From positions 124,001-188,000 of the forward strand of contig DATBLQ010000052.1 in NCBI GenBank assembly GCA_036555325.1: a stretch of 64,000 bases of DNA. Direction: 5' to 3'. Positions within the stretch are counted from its first letter, which is position 1. Every line of letters starts with the position of its first letter. The stretch is from DATBLQ01 sp036555325 (GTDB lineage Bacteria > Pseudomonadota > Alphaproteobacteria > Rhizobiales > Aestuariivirgaceae). The notes under the pieces were generated by a model. The model was not told the origin of the DNA. It saw only the letters and a list, made by a program, of their open reading frames with translations, and made no database searches. A program made the translations under genes and the position numbers. This document shows positions 43,762 through 53,037 of the stretch, one piece after another.

Positions 43762-45078
43762 CTACTTCACCGGGGCTACTTCACAAGCGGCATTCGGATT
43801 GTTTGGATGCTCGAGCCAAGTGATCTTGGTCCCCACCTTCTTCCCCGTTCGCTTGTCGATCTCGCCGGGTTTCAGCGCTTCCATGGTAATGCAATTCTCG
43901 ACCGGGCACACGAGCGCGCACAGATTGCATCCTACGCATTCCTCGTCGATCACCTCGAAATGCCGCTCTCCCATCTTGCTGTTGGAGATCGCCTGATGCG
44001 AGGTGTCCTCGCAGGCGATGTAACAGCGGCCGCATTTAATGCACAGCTCCTGATCGATGACCGCCTTCACCGCATAGTCGAGATTGAGATACTGCCAGTC
44101 GGTCGCCCGCGGCACCGCCCGACCGCTGAACTCGGCAGTGGTCCGGTAGCCCTTCTCATCCATCCACGTTTCAAGGCCCGAGATCAGCTCCTGTACGATC
44201 TTGAAGCCATAGACCATCGCCGCCGTGCACACCTGCACATTCCCTGCTCCAAGTGCCATAAACTCCGCCGCGTCGCGCCACGTCTCGATTCCACCGATCG
44301 CCGAAATGGAATAACCGCGCGTGGCAGGCGCCCGCGCAATCTCTGTCACCATGTTGAGCGCGATTGGCTTCACCGCCCGCCCACAGTACCCACCATGCGT
44401 CGCCATCCCGTCGGTATGCGGCCAGGGCGCCATTTCGTCGAGATCGACTCCCATGATGGAGTTGACCGTGTTGATCAGCGACACCGCATCCGCTCCACCT
44501 CGCCGTGCCGCTTCCGCCGGCCTGCGTATGTCGGTAATATTCGGCGTTAGCTTTACGATCACCGGCATGCGCGTATGCGCCTTGCACCAACGGGCCACCA
44601 TCTCGACATACTCGGGAACCTGCCCCACCGCCGACCCCATTCCGCGCTCCGACATTCCATGTGGGCAGCCGAAATTGAGCTCCACACCATCGGCATCCGT
44701 ATCTTCCACTCGTTTCAGTATTGCTTCCCAATTGCGCTCCTCGCACGGAACCATAAGCGAGACAACCAGCGCCCTGTCGGGCCAGGCGCGCTTGACCTCC
44801 TTGATTTCCCGTAGATTCACATCAAGAGGCCGATCAGTGATAAGTTCGATATTGTTGAAGCCGATCACTCGTCGGTCGGACGAATGGATGGCGCCATAGC
44901 GCGGTCCGTTGACGTTCACGATGGGTGGATCTTCGCCAAGCGTTTTCCATACCACCCCGCCCCAACCGGCGCGGAACGCCCGCTCGACATTATATTGCTT
45001 ATCGGTGGGGGGCGCCGACGCGAGCCAGAAGGGATTGGGAGATTTGATGCCGCAGAATAGGTTGGTGAGATTGGCCAT
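43762..45078 (-). CDS. preA: NAD-dependent dihydropyrimidine dehydrogenase subunit PreA
   Basis: A 438-residue FMN and iron-sulfur subunit that reduces uracil or thymine to the dihydro form, the first step of reductive pyrimidine breakdown. An N-terminal dihydroorotate-dehydrogenase-like barrel with NFGCPHGMSERGMGSAVGQ (active-site Cys) is followed by two 4Fe-4S motifs, CIKCGRCYIACEDTS and CVGCNLCALVCPVENC. GAGGAG precedes ATG 45078. It starts 11 bases after the preT stop. Confidence 0.94.
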   Translation of the reverse strand: MANLTNLFCGIKSPNPFWLASAPPTDKQYNVERAFRAGWGGVVWKTLGEDPPIVNVNGPRYGAIHSSDRRVIGFNNIELITDRPLDVNLREIKEVKRAWPDRALVVSLMVPCEERNWEAILKRVEDTDADGVELNFGCPHGMSERGMGSAVGQVPEYVEMVARWCKAHTRMPVIVKLTPNITDIRRPAEAARRGGADAVSLINTVNSIMGVDLDEMAPWPHTDGMATHGGYCGRAVKPIALNMVTEIARAPATRGYSISAIGGIETWRDAAEFMALGAGNVQVCTAAMVYGFKIVQELISGLETWMDEKGYRTTAEFSGRAVPRATDWQYLNLDYAVKAVIDQELCIKCGRCYIACEDTSHQAISNSKMGERHFEVIDEECVGCNLCALVCPVENCITMEALKPGEIDKRTGKKVGTKITWLEHPNNPNAACEVAPVK

Positions 45079-45089
45079 GCCTTTGCTCC

Positions 45090-46451
45090 TCACGCCGCCG
45101 TCGCTGACGTCAGCGATCTCAAATAGCGGTCGATCGACAGGGCCGCAACCTTCCCGTCTTCCACCGCAGAGACAGTTAAATCCTTGCCGCCCGCTACGCA
45201 GTCACCTCCCGCCCATACATTTGCAACCGATGTGCGCCGCTCTTCGTCGACCTTGATGCGGTCCTTTTCCAGCTCGACATAATCCTCCCGCGAAGCAACG
45301 TCCTCGACATTCAATGTCTGACCGATTGCCTTGAACAATTGATCGCAAGGCATCCTTAGGATTTCGCCGGTGCCCACGAGCCGGCCGTTCTTTTCTTTCG
45401 TATATTCGAACTCGACGCCGATCAGCTTGCCTGCTTTCGCCAGCACCTTTTTTGGCTGCATCCAGTGCCTGATGAGGACACCGTCCGTTTGCGCCAGTTC
45501 CTGTTCATAGTCGCTGGCGCTCATTTGTTCGGCACCCCGGCGATAGACGATGGTGACATCTTCTGCACCCAGGCGCCTGGTTTGGCTGGCAATGTCGATT
45601 GCCGTCATGCCGCCGCCGATCACTACGATCCGCCGCCCGACCGGAAGTTTGGAAAGATCCTGGCTCTGCCTGAGTCTGGCGATGTAGTCGACAGCGTTCA
45701 TCACGCCGGCAACGTCTGTCTTCTCATTGAGATCGTTGACGCCGCCAAGGCCGATCCCCAGGAATACCGCGTCGAAATTTTCTCGCAGCGTCTTGAGCTT
45801 CAATCCTTTTCCGAGCCGTTTTCCATAGTCCATACGTATCCCGCCGACGCCGAGGATGTAATTCACCTCGCGCTGGGCGAAATCATTCACCGTCTTGTAG
45901 GCCGCAATACCATACTCATTGAGTCCTCCTGCTTTCTCCCGGGCCTCGAACACCGTCACCTCATGGCCAAGCGTTGCAAGCTTGTGGGCGCACGCAAGCC
46001 CCGCTGGTCCCCCGCCCACCACCGCAACGCGCCGTCCCGACGCAGTTCCTTGCGAGAAAATCTGCTTGCCGGACTCAAACAGGACGTCCGTTGCGTATCT
46101 CTGCAACCGCCCGATTTCCACGGGCTTACCCTCGGCGTATTCGCGCACGCAGACTTCTTCGCACAAGGTTTCGGTTGGGCACACGCGCCCGCACATGCCT
46201 CCCATTATATTGGCCGTAAGGATGGTCTTGGCCGCGCCATGTGGATTGCCGGCGGCAATCTCGCGTATGAACAGCGGAATATCGATCGCCGTCGGACACG
46301 CCTGCACGCACGGAGCATCGTAGCAGAACAAACACCTCTCTGCCGCTACGCGAGCGTCATTCTGGTCGAAGGGCGGCGCGATATCTGAAAAGTTCTTGTC
46401 ATAATCTTCAGGCTCCAACCGGCCCGCCGCAATATTAGACGCCTTGGTCAT
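45090..46451 (-). CDS. preT: NAD-dependent dihydropyrimidine dehydrogenase subunit PreT
   Basis: A 453-residue FAD subunit that takes electrons from NADH and passes them to PreA. The N-terminal iron-sulfur region has CLFCYDAPCVQACPTAIDIP and CGRVCPTETLCEEVC; the FAD motif is VAVVGGGPAGLACAHKL and the NAD motif RIVVIGGGMTAIDIA. ATG 46451 follows AGAGGTGAG; the longer frame to 46532 would run over a likely operator. The stop of preT and start of preA are 11 bases apart. The downstream hydrolases (dihydropyrimidinase, beta-ureidopropionase) are not in the window. Confidence 0.94.
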   Translation of the reverse strand: MTKASNIAAGRLEPEDYDKNFSDIAPPFDQNDARVAAERCLFCYDAPCVQACPTAIDIPLFIREIAAGNPHGAAKTILTANIMGGMCGRVCPTETLCEEVCVREYAEGKPVEIGRLQRYATDVLFESGKQIFSQGTASGRRVAVVGGGPAGLACAHKLATLGHEVTVFEAREKAGGLNEYGIAAYKTVNDFAQREVNYILGVGGIRMDYGKRLGKGLKLKTLRENFDAVFLGIGLGGVNDLNEKTDVAGVMNAVDYIARLRQSQDLSKLPVGRRIVVIGGGMTAIDIASQTRRLGAEDVTIVYRRGAEQMSASDYEQELAQTDGVLIRHWMQPKKVLAKAGKLIGVEFEYTKEKNGRLVGTGEILRMPCDQLFKAIGQTLNVEDVASREDYVELEKDRIKVDEERRTSVANVWAGGDCVAGGKDLTVSAVEDGKVAALSIDRYLRSLTSATAA

Positions 46452-46465
46452 TCTCACCTCTGGAT

Positions 46466-46485
46466 TTTTGACCATTCGATCAAAA
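46466..46485. promoter_or_regulatory. RutR-like operator upstream of preT
   Basis: TTTTGACCATTCGATCAAAA is an inverted repeat. Its core TTGACCATTCGATCAA (46468-46483) matches 12 of 14 fixed positions of the known RutR consensus TTGACCANNTGGTCAA. RutR/PydR-type TetR regulators respond to uracil or thymine and control pyrimidine catabolism, and the site lies just upstream of the preT ribosome-binding site. No rutR-like gene is in the window. Confidence 0.6.
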
Positions 46486-46561
46486 TCGCTCAGCTCTGTC
46501 AATGCTGCCGAATGGGCCGGCAGCACGCCCAACCAGCCTGACAGTAGGGCATGCGCACTAG

Positions 46562-47125
46562 CTAGGTCGCAGCGCTTGGTTTTTTGGCTTTCTTCAGAGG
46601 CTGGGCTCCGTGCGCACCGAGAAAATCCCCCTTGCTCAAAGGCACCCCGTTATGTCTGAGGATGCAATAGGCGGTGGTCACGTGAAAGAAGAAATCCGGT
46701 ACCGTTATCCGCGCCGCATGGGGTTCCGCCGCCAACCCAAGCGAGGAATCGAAGAAGATCGGCAGTGGCGTAGTCTGCTTGTCACGCAGCTGCTTCGGCT
46801 TGATCCTTTTGAGAAAAGCGATTGTCTGTTTGATGCTGCTCTTGAGCTCATCGAAGCTCGTCTCGTCATAACCCACTCGTGGGGCGCTCTGCTCCGTGAA
46901 ATGACGGGCAAAATCAACCGGTAGATAGCATGCATACTGAATTTGCTGCAGAAAGGTGAACATATTGGGATAGAGTCGAGCGCTAAGAAGCGTCTGCGGC
47001 TCTATCTTGTTGGTCTTCGCGTGGCTTTCCGCTTTGTTGAGGATCCTGGCTAGATTTTCCAGGGACTTGATGAACAGTGCAATGGTGAGCCCATGGAGAG
47101 TGTCCGCTTCTGTGTCCTTCGTCAT
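46562..47125 (-). CDS. DUF1993-family protein (DinB-like helical fold)
   Basis: A 187-residue helical protein of unknown function. The family pattern is visible: ADTLHGLTIALFIKSLENLA, LYPNMFTFLQQIQYACYLP, ETSFDELKSSIKQTIAFL and a C-terminal FFHVTTAYCILRHNGVPL then GDFLG. No signal peptide. The C-terminal tail is lysine-rich (KKAKKPSAA). It sits 15 bases upstream of the epimerase cluster on the same strand but shows no functional link to it. Confidence 0.85.
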   Translation of the reverse strand: MTKDTEADTLHGLTIALFIKSLENLARILNKAESHAKTNKIEPQTLLSARLYPNMFTFLQQIQYACYLPVDFARHFTEQSAPRVGYDETSFDELKSSIKQTIAFLKRIKPKQLRDKQTTPLPIFFDSSLGLAAEPHAARITVPDFFFHVTTAYCILRHNGVPLSKGDFLGAHGAQPLKKAKKPSAAT

Positions 47126-47140
47126 GGATCGTCCCTCAAT

Positions 47141-47989
47141 TTATGCTCGCGCCCAGCCGCGCCTGATGTTCTTGATTCCTTCGAGATAAACGGTTTCGTG
47201 CGAGGGTGAGAAATCCCGCCACACCCTCGTCGCCGCAGCAAGTTCAGGCATCGACCGGCCAAAGGCCTCTATCGTCAACCAGCCGTCATAGCGGCTTTTT
47301 TTGAGCGCGCCGTAGATTCCAGGCCAGTCGAGATGCCCGCGCCCCGGCGTACCACGGGTATTCTCGGAAACATGCACATGGGAAATGTGTCGCTTGTTCC
47401 GGCTGATGGCAGCAATTGGGTCGTCTTCCTCTATGTTGGCATGGAACGTGTCGTACATTCCGGTGATCTGCGGATGATCCACTTCGTCGAGATAGTTGGC
47501 GAGCGCGTCCATCGTGTTGAGAAAATAGCATTCGAATCGATTGAGCGCTTCCAGCGCCACGCGAACGTTCTTTTTCCCAGCGTAGTCCCCGAGTTGCCTG
47601 TGGACGGCGAGCGCTCGTTTTCGTTCCTGCGCGGTGGGAGACGTTCCGCTGAACACTCCAAGGCTTGAATGTAACGGCCCGCAAAGCAATCTCGATCCCA
47701 GCGCCGCTGAACAATCGATCAGCCACTTGAGATAGTCCAGTCCAGCCGCCCGCGTTGCCGCATCAGGCGAAATGGGATTTTTGTCGGCCGTTGGCACAAC
47801 CGAAACGATCGTCCGGTCTAGTCCGACTTGATCGAGCGCGTTCCCTAGCTTGGCGTAATACTCAGGGTCGCCTCCGAAAACCGGGATTTCCACCCCATCA
47901 AAACCGGCCTTCTTCAGCTTCTGCAGCAAAGGCTTGTGCTTCGGGGTAACATGCGTTGTCCACAACAGAAGATTGAAACCCGCCTTCAT
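47141..47989 (-). CDS. sugar epimerase/isomerase, D-tagatose/D-psicose 3-epimerase-like TIM barrel
   Basis: A 282-residue xylose-isomerase-like TIM barrel. Metal-site residues of ketose 3-epimerases are visible: Glu in VALEALNRFECYFLNT, Asp/His in MYDTFHANIEE, His in HVHVSENTRGTPG, and Glu in WLTIEAFGRS. It would interconvert ketoses at C3, or be a hydroxypyruvate isomerase relative. ATG 47989 follows GGGAGCG; the long frame to 48250 lies inside the next gene. It is the last gene of the leftward pentose cluster, 13 bases after the dehydrogenase stop. Confidence 0.85.
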   Translation of the reverse strand: MKAGFNLLLWTTHVTPKHKPLLQKLKKAGFDGVEIPVFGGDPEYYAKLGNALDQVGLDRTIVSVVPTADKNPISPDAATRAAGLDYLKWLIDCSAALGSRLLCGPLHSSLGVFSGTSPTAQERKRALAVHRQLGDYAGKKNVRVALEALNRFECYFLNTMDALANYLDEVDHPQITGMYDTFHANIEEDDPIAAISRNKRHISHVHVSENTRGTPGRGHLDWPGIYGALKKSRYDGWLTIEAFGRSMPELAAATRVWRDFSPSHETVYLEGIKNIRRGWARA

Positions 47990-48002
47990 AGTACGCTCCC
48001 CA

Positions 48003-49178
48003 CTAGACTTTGACCCACCGGCCATTCCCCTTGGACGATTTGACCGCGGCTTCAATGAAAGCCACGCCTTGCGCGCCGTCCTCGAGCCCCGGAAACTGGA
48101 CCGCCTTGTCCCAACTCTTCTTGCCCTCTCGCTTCGCCTTGATGGCCCGCGCCACTTCCGCATAGATGTTGGCGAAGCCTTCAAGATAGCCTTCAGGATG
48201 CCCAGGCGGCACCCGCGTGACGCGCGCAGCCGCAGCACTCGACCCGGCACCCGCCCGCGTAATCAACTGCTTGGGTTTTCCGAACGGTGTGAACCAGAGA
48301 TAGTTGGGATCAGCTTGTGTCCAGTCGAGCCCGCCTTTGGACCCGTAAACCCTAAGTCGCAATCCATTTTCATTCCCGGGAGCAACCTGGCTTGCCCACA
48401 ACATGCCCCTCGCTCCACCCTTGAAGCGCAACATGACATGGACGTTGTCGTCCACCTTGCGCCCCTTCACAAATGTTGAAAGATCGGCGCTGAGTGACTC
48501 AAGCGTGAGCCCCGATACGAAACAGGCAAGCTGATAGGCATGCGTGCCAATATCCCCGACACACCCCCCGATGCCGGTGAGTTTCGGATCCGTGCGCCAG
48601 CCTGCCTGCTTGTGCCCCTGGTCTTCGAGCTTGGTTGTCAGCCAGTCTTGCGGATATTCGGCCTGCACCACGCGTAGTTCGCCTAGTTCGCCTTCTTCGA
48701 CCATCTCCTTCGCTTGGCGGATCATCGGATAGCCGGAATAGTTATGTGTCAATGCGAAGATCACCCCCGACTTCTTTTGCAACGCCATCAGCGATTTTGC
48801 CTCCCGCGAGCTGTGCACGAGGGGTTTGTCGCAGATGACATGAATGCCTGCTTCCATGAACGCTTTCGAAACCGGATAGTGCAGATGATTGGGAGTGACG
48901 ATCGAAACCGCCTCGATACCGTCTTTTCGCTTCGACTCCTTTTTTGCCATATCGCGATAATCGGAATAGATACGATCGGGCTCGAGCCCCAACTCCTCTC
49001 CCGACGCCTTGGCGCGTTGAGGATCGCTCGACAGCGCTCCCGCAACGAACACATATTGATCGTCCATCCGCGCCGCGAGCCGGTGCACCGCCCCGATGAA
49101 CGCGCCCTGCCCGCCCCCCACCATGCCGAGCCTGATGCGCCCGCCGTGAACGCTGTCGCTGCGCCCCTCGATTGTCAT
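48003..49178 (-). CDS. Gfo/Idh/MocA-family oxidoreductase
   Basis: A 391-residue NAD(P)-dependent dehydrogenase of sugars or cyclitols. The dinucleotide fold starts IRLGMVGGGQGAFIGAVHRL, with CDKPLVHSSREAKSL (the E/D-K-P-hallmark) in the middle, and GGCVGDIGTHAYQLACFVSG carries the catalytic Asp/His. GGGAGG precedes ATG 49178. It sits between two sugar-epimerase-like TIM-barrel genes in a set commonly linked to inositol-like or 3-keto-sugar metabolism, so oxidation at C3 of a pentose or hexose is a reasonable idea. Confidence 0.88.
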   Translation of the reverse strand: MTIEGRSDSVHGGRIRLGMVGGGQGAFIGAVHRLAARMDDQYVFVAGALSSDPQRAKASGEELGLEPDRIYSDYRDMAKKESKRKDGIEAVSIVTPNHLHYPVSKAFMEAGIHVICDKPLVHSSREAKSLMALQKKSGVIFALTHNYSGYPMIRQAKEMVEEGELGELRVVQAEYPQDWLTTKLEDQGHKQAGWRTDPKLTGIGGCVGDIGTHAYQLACFVSGLTLESLSADLSTFVKGRKVDDNVHVMLRFKGGARGMLWASQVAPGNENGLRLRVYGSKGGLDWTQADPNYLWFTPFGKPKQLITRAGAGSSAAAARVTRVPPGHPEGYLEGFANIYAEVARAIKAKREGKKSWDKAVQFPGLEDGAQGVAFIEAAVKSSKGNGRWVKV

Positions 49179-49192
49179 GGCTTCGTCCTCCC

Positions 49193-50248
49193 TCACAGTC
49201 CCAGCATTCTGTTGATCTGCTGCTGATTCACCTTGCGTCCGGTGAAATCATCGAACGATCTTTCGGTAACGCGGATGATATGGTCAGCGATAAACGGTGC
49301 CCCCTCTTCCGCACCCTGTCCTGAATCTTTCAAGCAACACTCCCACTCAAGGACCGCCCAGCTGCCGTAATCGTAGGCGGCGAGCTTGGAGAATATTGCA
49401 CCGAAGTCCACCTGCCCGTCGCCGAGGGATCGAAAGCGAGCCGCCCGCTTAACCCACGGCTGATAGCCTGAATAGACACCCTGCCGGCCATCGGGATTGA
49501 ATTCGGCGTCTTTCACATGGAAAGCCTTGATGCGCTCGTGATAGATATCGATGAACGCAAGGTAATCAAGCTGCATCAGAAGAAAATGCGATGGATCGTA
49601 ATTGATGCAGCAGCGCTTGTGGCCCTTGAGCTTGTCGAGAAACATCTCATAGGTGGCACCGTCGAACAGGTCTTCGCCGGGATGGATTTCGAAACAGACA
49701 TCAACCCCCGCCTCGTCATAAGCGTCAAGGATCGGTTTCCATCGCCTCGCCAGCTCGCCGAAGGCCGTATCGATGAACCCTTCCGGTCGCTGCGGCCAGG
49801 GATAAGTGAACGGCCACGCCAGCGCGCCGGAAAACGTGACATGCGAGCGAAGCCCCAGATTCTTCGATGCCTTCGCGCCGAACATCAACTGCTCACTTGC
49901 CCATTTTTGTCGCTCCTTCGGCTTTCCGTGCACTTGCGGCGGCGCAAAATTATCGAAGGCTTCATCATAGGCAGGGTGAACGGCAACGAGTTGTCCTTGC
50001 AGATGCGTCGATAGCTCGGTGATCTCTATGCCGTGTTTTTTCGCCGTCGCCTTGGCTTCATCGCAGTATGACTTGGATTCGGAAGCCTTCTTCAGATCGA
50101 ATATTCGCCCATCCCAGCTCGGGATTTGCACACCCTTGTAGCCGAGCGACGCCGCCCATTTGCAGATCGCATCGAGCGAATTGAACGGTGGCTGATCACC
50201 GGCGAACTGCGCCAGGAAAATCGCGGGTCCCTTGATGTTTTTGGCCAT
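49193..50248 (-). CDS. sugar phosphate isomerase/epimerase-like TIM-barrel protein
   Basis: A 351-residue AP-endonuclease-2/xylose-isomerase-like barrel. Metal-site candidates are Glu in DVCFEIHPGEDLFDG, Asp/His in NYDPSHFLLMQLDY, His in IKAFHVKDAEFNPDG and Glu in WAVLEWECCLKDSG. GGGAGA precedes ATG 50248. It is longer than the epimerase at 47141 and forms a distinct subfamily, usually found next to Gfo/Idh/MocA dehydrogenases. It starts 16 bases after the xylA stop. Confidence 0.86.
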   Translation of the reverse strand: MAKNIKGPAIFLAQFAGDQPPFNSLDAICKWAASLGYKGVQIPSWDGRIFDLKKASESKSYCDEAKATAKKHGIEITELSTHLQGQLVAVHPAYDEAFDNFAPPQVHGKPKERQKWASEQLMFGAKASKNLGLRSHVTFSGALAWPFTYPWPQRPEGFIDTAFGELARRWKPILDAYDEAGVDVCFEIHPGEDLFDGATYEMFLDKLKGHKRCCINYDPSHFLLMQLDYLAFIDIYHERIKAFHVKDAEFNPDGRQGVYSGYQPWVKRAARFRSLGDGQVDFGAIFSKLAAYDYGSWAVLEWECCLKDSGQGAEEGAPFIADHIIRVTERSFDDFTGRKVNQQQINRMLGL

Positions 50249-50264
50249 ACTGTCTCTCCCAAGT

Positions 50265-51578
50265 CTACAGATAGGTGTTGATAATGCTCTCCAAATATTC
50301 CTGTTGCCCCGAGCGCGGCTTGGGATTGACACGGTTTTTTTCCACATGCGCCGCGATGTGCTCGAGATTCATCTCTCCCCCAAGCATTTTCTTCGCTCCT
50401 GGCCTAGTCCATCCGGCATATCTCTCCTCCACCAGCTGGTCGAGCGCCTTGTCTTTGATCATCTCGCCGGCGATCAGGAAGGCGCGCGCGCAAGCATCCA
50501 TGCTTCCCACATGAGCGTACAGCAGATCCTCGGGATCGATCGACTGCCGCCTGATCTTTGCATCGAAATTGAGCCCCCCGGTGGTAAAGCCCCCCGCCTT
50601 TATGATGTGGTGGAACACCAGAACCAGCTCTCTTACATCCATCGCGAACTGATCTGTGTCCCACCCCAGAAGTTCATCCCCCCGGTTGATGTCGATTGAG
50701 CCGAAAATGCCAAGCGCGTTGGCAAGTGCTATTTCATGCGCGAAGCTATGGCCCGCCAGGATCGCGTGGTTCTGCTCGATGTTGACCTTGATCTCGCTTT
50801 CCAGCCCGTGCGCTTTGAGAAAACCAAAAACGGTCGCAACGTCGTAGTCATATTGGTGCTTCGTCGGTTCTTTCGGTTTTGGCTCGATATAGAGCCCTCC
50901 CTTGAAGCCGATCCGGTGTTTGTAGTCGACGACCAGGTTTAGGAAACGTCCGAGTTGCTGCAGTTCCCGTTGCATGTCCGTGTTTAGCAGCGTCTCGTAT
51001 CCCTCGCGCCCGCCCCACAGCACATAGCCTTCCCCTTTAAGCGATTTCGTCACGTCCATCGCGTTTTTCACCTGCGCCGCGGCATAGGCGAATACATCCG
51101 GATCGGGATTTGTGGCAGCTCCTGCCATGTAGCGCCGGTTGGAGAAAAGATTTGCCGTTCCCCATAGGAGCTTTACTCCGCTCGCCTGCATCTTCTTCTC
51201 GAGTAGCTTGGCGATCTCCCAGACATTGCGATTTGATTCATCAAGCGTCTCGCCTTCGGGTGCAATATCACGATCGTGAAACGTGAAGTACGGCACGCCC
51301 AGAAGCTCGAACATCTCGAAGGCGACATGGGCTTTCTCTCTGGCATTTGCCATCTGATCCCCCAACTTATGCCAGGGTCGAAGGAATGTTTCCCCTCCGA
51401 AGGGATCCGTGCCCGGCCAGCAGAAGGAGTGCCAATAGCACACCGCAAAACGAAGCTGCTCTTCAAGCGTCTTACTCAGAACTTTTTTCTTGCGGTCGTA
51501 CCATTTGAAAGCGAGCCCGTTCCGGCTCTTTGGTCCTTCGTAGGGGATTGGTTCCCGCGACCGAAAAAACCTACCCAT
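50265..51578 (-). CDS. xylA: xylose isomerase
   Basis: A 437-residue class II xylose isomerase converting D-xylose to D-xylulose. The catalytic His/Asp motif is YFTFHDRDIAPEG, the sugar-site Trp-Gly-Gly-Arg-Glu-Gly is VLWGGREGYE, and metal-site VNIEQNHAILAGHSFAHE and SIDINRGDE are present. ATG 51578 overlaps the xylB end by 8 bases; the frame to 51659 lies within xylB. Expressed with xylB in a leftward operon. No XylFGH transporter is in the window. Confidence 0.96.
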   Translation of the reverse strand: MGRFFRSREPIPYEGPKSRNGLAFKWYDRKKKVLSKTLEEQLRFAVCYWHSFCWPGTDPFGGETFLRPWHKLGDQMANAREKAHVAFEMFELLGVPYFTFHDRDIAPEGETLDESNRNVWEIAKLLEKKMQASGVKLLWGTANLFSNRRYMAGAATNPDPDVFAYAAAQVKNAMDVTKSLKGEGYVLWGGREGYETLLNTDMQRELQQLGRFLNLVVDYKHRIGFKGGLYIEPKPKEPTKHQYDYDVATVFGFLKAHGLESEIKVNIEQNHAILAGHSFAHEIALANALGIFGSIDINRGDELLGWDTDQFAMDVRELVLVFHHIIKAGGFTTGGLNFDAKIRRQSIDPEDLLYAHVGSMDACARAFLIAGEMIKDKALDQLVEERYAGWTRPGAKKMLGGEMNLEHIAAHVEKNRVNPKPRSGQQEYLESIINTYL

Positions 51579-53037
51579 GGCGTATGATACCTTTCGTTGC
51601 TGGATAGAGCTTCCCGTAAGTTTCATAGGACGCCTCATAAAGGGCGCGCATGCGTTCATCGGGATTGATGAATTGAGACATTTTGGGCCGAGTCAGGATC
51701 GCGGCTGCCTCTCTGCCACTCGCAACGAGTCCAAGCCGCGCTGCGCCGAACGCGGCTCCATAGTCGCCCGCAACCGGAACATCGAGCGGAATGCCGAGCA
51801 CCGTGGCGATGATCTTGAGCCACAGTTTCGACTTCGATCCCCCGCCCACCGCCGTTGCTCGCTCGACTTTCGTTCCGGCTTTCTTGAGGGCCTCAAGACA
51901 GTCGCGGAAGCCGAAGGCTACGCCATCGAGCACCGCGTGCGTAAGCACCTTCCGGTCGGTTTCATGACCGAGCCCGCACAAGACCGCTCGCGCCTTTGCA
52001 TCGTTGACGGGTGTGCGTTCTCCCGAAAGATAGGGCAGAAACAATAGTGGTGCCGGTCCCTTTGGCCGTTCGCCCAAAGCCTTCGTCAGGCGGGGAGCGG
52101 GTTCGCCCATCACCCGTGACAGCCATTCTAGGCTTGCGGTTGCCGAGAGCATCACCCCCATTTGATGCCAGGTCTTGGGAATGGCGTGACAAAAAGCATG
52201 CACCGCGTTTGCCGTGTTGGGCGAAAACCGTTCATTCGATACGAACAGAACACCCGATGTTCCAAGCGATACGAAACTTCCCCCCGGCTTGACTGCCCCG
52301 ATGCCGCAAGCTGCCGCCGCATTGTCGCCTGCCCCGCCGGCAATCACCGGTCTTCGCGCCAGGCCCCACTTTTTCTGCAAGCTTTGCGACAGTTGGCCGG
52401 TTGCTTCCGTTCCCTCGAAAAGTTTCGGCATGTGCTCTTCGCTCAGCGAAGTGGCTGCCAGAAGCTCCTGCGACCACCGCCGTTGCCCGACATTCATCCA
52501 CAGCGTGCCCGAGGCATCCGACATGTCGCTGGCATGGTCGCCGCTGAGCTTCAGCCGTACGTAATCCTTTGGCAGCAGCACTTTCGCGAGTCTGCTGAAC
52601 ACTTGAGGCTCATGCTTTTTCACCCATAGAAGCTTGGGCGCAGTAAAGCCCGGCATCGCGATGTTGCCGGCGATTTCGCGAAGTCTTGGTTCTAGCTGCT
52701 CAAGTTCAAGGCATTCTTTGTCCGCCCGGCCGTCGTTCCACAAGATGGCGGGTCTGATCGGCTGGTCGGACGGGTCGAGCAGCGTCGCTCCATGCATCTG
52801 CCCTGAAAGCCCGATTGCGCCGATAGCACCAAAATGTTTTGGCCTTTGCTTTTTGATCGCTTGTATTGCTGCGACAGTCGCCTTCCACCAATCCTCCGGC
52901 GCCTGTTCCGACCACCCTTCCCGCGGTCGCGACAGCTTGAGAGGAGAGGATGCGCTGGCGAGTACCCTTTGGTTTTCATCGATCAACACCACCTTGACCG
53001 ACGATGTCCCCACATCGATGCCAAGACACGTGCTCAC
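51571..53037 (-). CDS. xylB: xylulokinase
   Basis: A 488-residue FGGY kinase converting D-xylulose to D-xylulose 5-phosphate. It starts with the phosphate loop LGIDVGTSSVKVVLID, contains LSGQMHGATLLD (the xylulokinase MHG motif) and ILWNDGRAD, and ends with AVGGGSKSKLWLKIIA of the ATP site. The start codon is GTG at 53035-53037 after AGG. First gene of the pentose operon; the end overlaps xylA. Confidence 0.96.
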   Translation of the reverse strand: MSTCLGIDVGTSSVKVVLIDENQRVLASASSPLKLSRPREGWSEQAPEDWWKATVAAIQAIKKQRPKHFGAIGAIGLSGQMHGATLLDPSDQPIRPAILWNDGRADKECLELEQLEPRLREIAGNIAMPGFTAPKLLWVKKHEPQVFSRLAKVLLPKDYVRLKLSGDHASDMSDASGTLWMNVGQRRWSQELLAATSLSEEHMPKLFEGTEATGQLSQSLQKKWGLARRPVIAGGAGDNAAAACGIGAVKPGGSFVSLGTSGVLFVSNERFSPNTANAVHAFCHAIPKTWHQMGVMLSATASLEWLSRVMGEPAPRLTKALGERPKGPAPLLFLPYLSGERTPVNDAKARAVLCGLGHETDRKVLTHAVLDGVAFGFRDCLEALKKAGTKVERATAVGGGSKSKLWLKIIATVLGIPLDVPVAGDYGAAFGAARLGLVASGREAAAILTRPKMSQFINPDERMRALYEASYETYGKLYPATKGIIRHG

